NCBI GenBank assembly: GCA_964019135.1 | Contig: OZ025260.1 | Span: 36,995,373 to 37,059,372 of the forward strand | From: Arenicola marina | Lineage: Eukaryota; Annelida; Polychaeta; Arenicolidae | Reading direction: 5' to 3' | DNA length: 64,000 nt | In this document: in pieces, positions 59,574 to 64,000 of the stretch | Layout of the letters: each line of letters begins with the position of its first letter | Numbering within the stretch: position 1 is the stretch's first letter | The notes under the pieces: generated by a model | What the model was told of the DNA's origin: nothing | What the model saw: the letters and a program-made list of their open reading frames with translations, nothing else | The model's database searches: none | Position numbers and translations under genes: made by a program

Positions 59574-60802
59574 GGTCTCACTTTATAGCGAAAAGACGTG
59601 TCTTTTCGCGAAAAGACACTAATCTCGCGAAAAGACCGATTTGAAGCTGTTGAACCGGCTGATTCGGTTTGTAATGTCTTTACTGCGGGCAGGAATGAAA
59701 ACATGTATTGTTTAATTGGGTTCATATGCATATTTAACAAATATTTCAACACGGACGCCGTTCAGCGATCGGTACAACTGCCGCCATGTTGGATAGACGC
59801 TTTCCCGTTGCCTCACTAGATGGCGTGCAGTATCGTAATCGTGTTTGCGTTATGAAGTCTTTTCGCGAAAAGACGATAATGCGACAATCTAATCGTAAAT
59901 GGGACATGCATCGCCTGAAACGTTTTTTTTTAATTCATCAAAATTGGGTTGCCATTTTCCACGAAATAAAATGTTAGTATTATTGGGGTAGGAGACACGC
60001 ATGCCGCAGTTATGTGACACCAATTAGTTGAGGTAGAAGTCGGAAGACACCCGGTTTCGGGGCGCCGGTTTGGTGCAGTGCTAATCAGTCAGTTAACACC
60101 AATTAGTTTGTTACATCGAGTTTACATCTAAGGGAAGTTTAGTTCAGCAAAGGCTTCTCGTCACTTGGCTTGTTACATGACTGTGTCGAGAGGTTTGAAG
60201 CAAAAGGTAAATAACAATGGGGTAGAAGTCGGGACTGCTCAAAGGCTGTGTCCGCTCAACAGACGGTCAACTCATGGTCACTGCACCCACTGGCGGCAAG
60301 AAGCCATGCCAGCGCAAACGGAAGCGCTCCGCTAAAACGACGACGACAAGTAAGAAGAAGGCGCAATGTGTGTGGTGTGATGTGTGCAAATAAACTGTAC
60401 AAATCTACTATGACTAATGCTTTAAGTGTCTTTTAGCAGCGATACATGTCCCTTTTACGCCGATGTAACCGTCTTTTCTCGAAAAGACCTCATAACGCAA
60501 ACATGTATGTAACATCATTTGTCGCGTTACGCCATTTAGTGAGGCAACGGGCAAGTGTCTATCCAACATGGCGGCAGCTGTACCGATCGCTGAACGGCGT
60601 CCGTGTTGAAATATTTGTTAAATATGCATATGAGCCCGATTAAACAATACATATTTGCATTCCTGTCCGCAGTAAAGATATTACAACCTGAATCAGCCGG
60701 TTCAACAGCTTCAAATCGGGGTTAATTGGCATTTGGGCTGTCTTTTCGCGAGATTAGTGTCTTTTCGCGAAAAGACATGTCTTTTCGCTATAAAGTGAGA
60801 CC
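59574..60802. mobile_element. 1.2-kb fold-back DNA transposon with roughly 300-bp terminal inverted repeats
   Basis: Ends are GGTCTCACTTTATAGCGAAA and its complement. The inverted repeats run to about 59880 on the left and from about 60465 on the right. They include shared segments such as CGGACGCCGTTCAGCGATCG and CGCCATGTTGGATAGACGC. A 10-bp direct repeat ATTTAGCGGG flanks it (59564-59573 and 60804-60813). The 18-bp perfect palindrome GTCTTTTCGCGAAAAGAC or close versions recur in both arms. No transposase is encoded. The 10-bp duplication and long TIRs suggest a Mutator-like non-autonomous element; hAT is less likely. Confidence 0.85.
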
Positions 60803-60803
60803 G

Positions 60804-61195
60804 ATTTAGCGGGTCGGACACATTTTCATGGCTGTGATCGGCTCAATGAAAATCGGTCCGCCCTTATCAGACAACTGATACATCATATCAGAAAGAGTCA
60901 TTTTGCGGGTCGGACACATTTTAATGGCTGTGATCGGCTCTATGAAAATCGGTCCGCTCCAATCAGACAACCCATACATCATCAGAAAGAGTCATTTTGC
61001 GGGTCGGACACATTTTCATGGCTGTGATCGGCTCCATGAAAATCGGTCCGCCCCTATCAGACAGCCCATACATCATCAGAAAAGTCATTTGGCGGGTCGG
61101 ACACATTTTCATGGCTGTGATCAGCTCCGTGAAAATCGGTCCGGGTCGGACACATTTTCATGGCTGTAATCGGCTCCATGGAAATCGGTCCGCTG
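60804..61195. repeat. Hairpin array, about 94-bp unit (right part)
   Basis: Four to five more units of the array that starts at 59380; the last is shortened. Stems CGGACACATTTTCATGG and CCATGAAAATCGGTCCG are largely conserved while the spacers vary. Confidence 0.9.
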
Positions 61196-62239
61196 CTTCT
61201 TCATATATTTTATGAAAGTCAAAACTTTGTATATTTTTAATCAATTTAAATAATAATAATGAAATTGCAATAGAAACTAGTAATAACATTTTATAACTAT
61301 ATATGATAAAACATTTTAATAACTATTCACTTGAGTTTACTAAAGCATATTATTTATTATAATATAGTATTTTTGCTGTTGACTGCAGTAAACTATTGTC
61401 TGCATATGTGCTGCATGCCTCATTTTCTAATATGACACCAAATAATTAATTTAGGCATAAAATAACTTTACTTATGGTAGATAAAACCAGTCCAAACAGC
61501 CATTTTCTTTTGGTAAGGATAATTCACCTGTCATGCCTAATTGCAAAATAATTACTTGTATTCTATATTGCAAGTTTGCACCTAATTAAGCTTATATGGT
61601 GGGGGTGCCATGTGTATTTCTGTTCCTTGGGAATGGGCTGTTCATTGCATTGTGAACTAGGAATGAGAAAAATAATTGTTTGTCAACCGGAATGACCAAG
61701 AATTTTCATTAATCGTGAACTGGGAATTTTTATATTAAATAACCGTGAATTGGGAAATCACCAATTTATGTCATGTATCGATCCGCCTTAATTTCCTTTG
61801 AATGCTAAGAGTTCTCGTTTTAATTCAGTTTGTGATCTGGGATTAATGAAGTTTTTAATATGCGTAATCCAGAAGTAACCCCCCCCCCACTTACATGATC
61901 CTAGACATTATCTGACTGTGTAAATGTTAAATCTGGTTGTCAAGCTTTTCCCACCGAATCTAAGCCCAGCTAGGTGGCTTTTTTTTTGACAGTTCAGTCA
62001 TGGATTTGTCATCTATAGACTAACTCACAGGTGCACAGATCTGCTGACAAAACCCCTGAAGTAAATAAACAATGCCCCCCTCTCAAGCGCCGCATATAAT
62101 CTATTATATGCTGTGGCTGAGAGGGGGTCGTTGTTTGTTTAATATTATTTAATAGTGGATTAGGGGGTGTCAAAGCCAGAGGCCTATAACTTAAGTATAA
62201 GTCTGAGGCTAAGGTTAAGAGCCTTCTCAGTCTCAGAGA
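61196..62239. other. AT-rich spacer with no recognised gene
   Basis: No coding exon was found. Short repeated words (GTGAACTGGGAAT, CGTGAATTGGGAAAT near 61705-61760) and a C-run near 61880 are present. A local inverted repeat, AGCGCCGCATATAATC/GATTATATGC-like, surrounds 62085-62115. Confidence 0.45.
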
Positions 62240-62366
62240 CACAGGCGCTGCAGATCGACTGACACAGGCCGGGGGGGGGGGGGGGGGACAAGTTCTATGT
62301 AGGCGGTGCGCAACCCCCCCCCCCCCCCCCCCCCCGGCCTGTGTCAGTCAATCTGCAGCGCCTGTG
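62240..62366. repeat. Inverted repeat with G17 and C22 runs
   Basis: 31-bp arms (62240-62270 and 62336-62366, one mismatch) lie outside a G-run (62271-62287) and a C-run (62314-62335). The runs can themselves pair, leaving a 26-nt loop. It can form a very stable hairpin or a G-quadruplex. Confidence 0.9.
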
Positions 62367-62415
62367 GAAACAGACAAGAAAAAGATCACGTTGGAACGGA
62401 CTTCCGCAGGAGTGC

Positions 62416-62972
62416 AAGGTGAAGGTCGCGCCGGAGGGATCCGTTGTTGTCAGAATAGTTTATCTGTTTCGAACCAGTGGCGCCACCATATGTCAAAATG
62501 GGGCAAAGCAGAATGCGGTGTCACGCATAATCGCAAGTCGAATAAGCGCATGTGTAATTGGCAGTTTCAGAAGGCGGATGACAAGCTGCGTATTGAATAG
62601 CGGCATGTTGCATTTGACAATGTGCATACTGCATTTGACAATGTGCATGCTGCATTTGACAATATTCACATTGCATTATGCAATGTGCATACTGCATTTG
62701 ACAATATTCACATTGCATTATGCAATGTGCATACTGCATTTGACAATATTCACATGGTATTATGCAATGTGCATACTGCATTATGCAATGTGCATACTGC
62801 ATTTGACAATATTCACATTGTATTATGCAATGTGCATACTGCATTATGCAATGTGCATACTGCATTTGACAATATTCACATTGCATTATGCAATATGCAT
62901 ACTGCAGTTTACAATATTCACATTGCATTATGCATAATGCATTGTGAATTATGACCCTAATATCATTCCATA
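62416..62972 (-). mobile_element. Repeat element with a 21/42-bp tandem core (right copy, inverted)
   Basis: Reverse-oriented copy of 50238-50832 with the same unique end (GGATCC... to GGCGCCAC) and the same terminal sequence (GACCCTAATATCATTCCATA). Its tandem core has a different order of units (for example CATGGTATTATGC variants), so it is an independent copy rather than an assembly mirror. Confidence 0.75.
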
Positions 62973-63770
62973 CCATTGCAGCTCAAAGATTTGTGGCCCA
63001 AGCTAGAAATGATAGCCAAGAAATAGTCCTCCCCTGCACCCCCAGCGTGGATACAGAAATTAGCAAAAGGGGATGAAGAAAGTCCAATAAAAGCTTGCGA
63101 CCAAGAGGGAGGGGGGTACTACAAAAGGGTAGGGGGTCCATACCTCAGATGGCCTAACTTTTGCATTGAAAAACAGCATTCTTCCTCAAAAAGGGAGGGC
63201 AGGTCTTCCCCCCCTGGATCTGCCCATGCCCCCCCCCCCCCTCTTGTTTCATCTTGCATTTTGTGGTTGGAGTACCCCCACACCTTGCACTGCTTCGGCA
63301 TAATCTTATTTGCATAGGCAGAGCTATATATATAGGGATAGTATGGCGTCCGATATGGGGAGAATCAGAGCAAAACGCATGCAAATGGCAGGGCCATGTG
63401 CGTTTGTTTTCACCTGCGCGCGGTGCGCTGCCTGGCAAGTATAGTGTGCATGACCGGACGTCTATTTCTATGAATCCCCCAGATATTAATTACACACCTA
63501 CTAGCTATAATAACACTATCATAAACTGGCTTAACAAGATCCCCTGCACCTGCAACCTGCTGTCCAGAACTTGGACCTTTGTCTAGACTTGATGTGAAGC
63601 TGCAAAGCTGATAACAACCACCCCCCCCCCCCACCTCCACTACGCATCCTGCCGTCCCATCCTCCCCACCACCCCTATCCTCAAGGCTTCATCCACACCA
63701 CCCCCAAACATCTGCACGGCCTTCACAGCACGCTGCCCTTATGCCTGACATCCATGTTTACTGGGCTAGG
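62973..63770. other. Spacer with C-runs; no recognised gene
   Basis: Homopolymer C tracts lie near 63230 and 63623. Frames of 76-110 codons overlap on both strands without a domain or supported splice sites. Confidence 0.45.
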
Positions 63771-63778
63771 CATACCCC

Positions 63779-63832
63779 TAGACGCGAGTGCCTATTCCAC
63801 TACCCCGTGGTGGAATAGGCACTCGCGTCTAC
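63779..63832. mobile_element. 54-bp perfect hairpin flanked by an 8-bp duplication
   Basis: Arms 63779-63800 and 63810-63831 are perfectly complementary over 22 bp, with a 9-nt loop. CATACCCC flanks it on both sides (63771-63778 and 63833-63840), as expected for a target-site duplication. Confidence 0.8.
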
Positions 63833-63840
63833 CATACCCC

Positions 63841-64000
63841 ATCACTGACATCAGGCCCATGATTTAAGCGAATATGGCCATTGGCATTGCCATAGATCCC
63901 TTAATATCGCTCATTCTTGCAGGCATCGGACGAAGTAAGAACGATAGACACTTTAAGTGGTATCTTTTACCTACCAATAATATACATCTCGACATCTTAA
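63841..64000. other. Right edge, unassigned
   Basis: No feature was recognised in the last 160 bp. Confidence 0.5.

Overview
This window is animal nuclear DNA, most likely from a marine invertebrate. The genes are split into short exons with GT-AG (once GC-AG) introns. About a third of the sequence is minisatellite. There is an almost intact Ty3/Gypsy retrotransposon, a LINE tail, tRNA-derived SINE-like insertions and several fold-back elements. The leucine-rich-repeat/EF-hand genes would suit an invertebrate deuterostome such as a lancelet or hemichordate, but the sequence alone does not prove the taxon. No bacterial-style operon, CRISPR array or rRNA is visible.

Layout: 1-1440 is a 38-bp minisatellite, 1441-3929 is unassigned, and 3930-5590 is a 22-bp minisatellite. 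LRR gene 1 (+, 5681-11764, first exon not found) encodes ribonuclease-inhibitor-type leucine-rich repeats and stops without EF-hands. Its introns hold two minisatellites that copy its own 5' splice sites, a SINE and a LINE 3' end. A 46-bp minisatellite (11830-12722) and an unassigned spacer follow. LRR gene 2 (+, 16235-24275) is a tandem paralogue with the same lengths for seven consecutive internal exons, plus two C-terminal EF-hands. Both resemble the LRRC74 group.

From 20251 to about 43685 the DNA is a very recent direct tandem duplication (copy A 20251-31359, copy B 31360 to about 43685). It begins inside an intron of LRR gene 2 and ends inside an 83-bp minisatellite. Copy A completes LRR gene 2. 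Copy B carries an orphan second set of its last four exons. Each copy also holds a minus-strand four-exon gene for a small secreted, cysteine-containing, helix-rich protein. Its intron phases (1-0-0) and helix layout resemble long-chain class-I helical cytokine genes. Copy B of this gene has a one-base insertion that replaces its C-terminus. I consider this duplicated pair the most interesting content of the window.

Next come a minus-strand exon encoding a ubiquitin-like domain plus a HYPK/NAC-type UBA domain (43741-44617), a 66/132-bp higher-order minisatellite (45800-46680), and an inverted-repeat element with a tandem-repeat core (47168-47490). Two inverted copies of one repeat element (50238-50832 and 62416-62972) bracket a cluster of mobile DNA. 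That cluster holds a Gypsy element on the minus strand (51004-59286, identical 554-bp LTRs, gag and pol joined by a textbook -1 frameshift signal), an array of imperfect hairpins, and a 1.2-kb fold-back transposon. The last kilobases hold a G-run/C-run hairpin and a 54-bp perfect-stem hairpin flanked by an 8-bp direct repeat.
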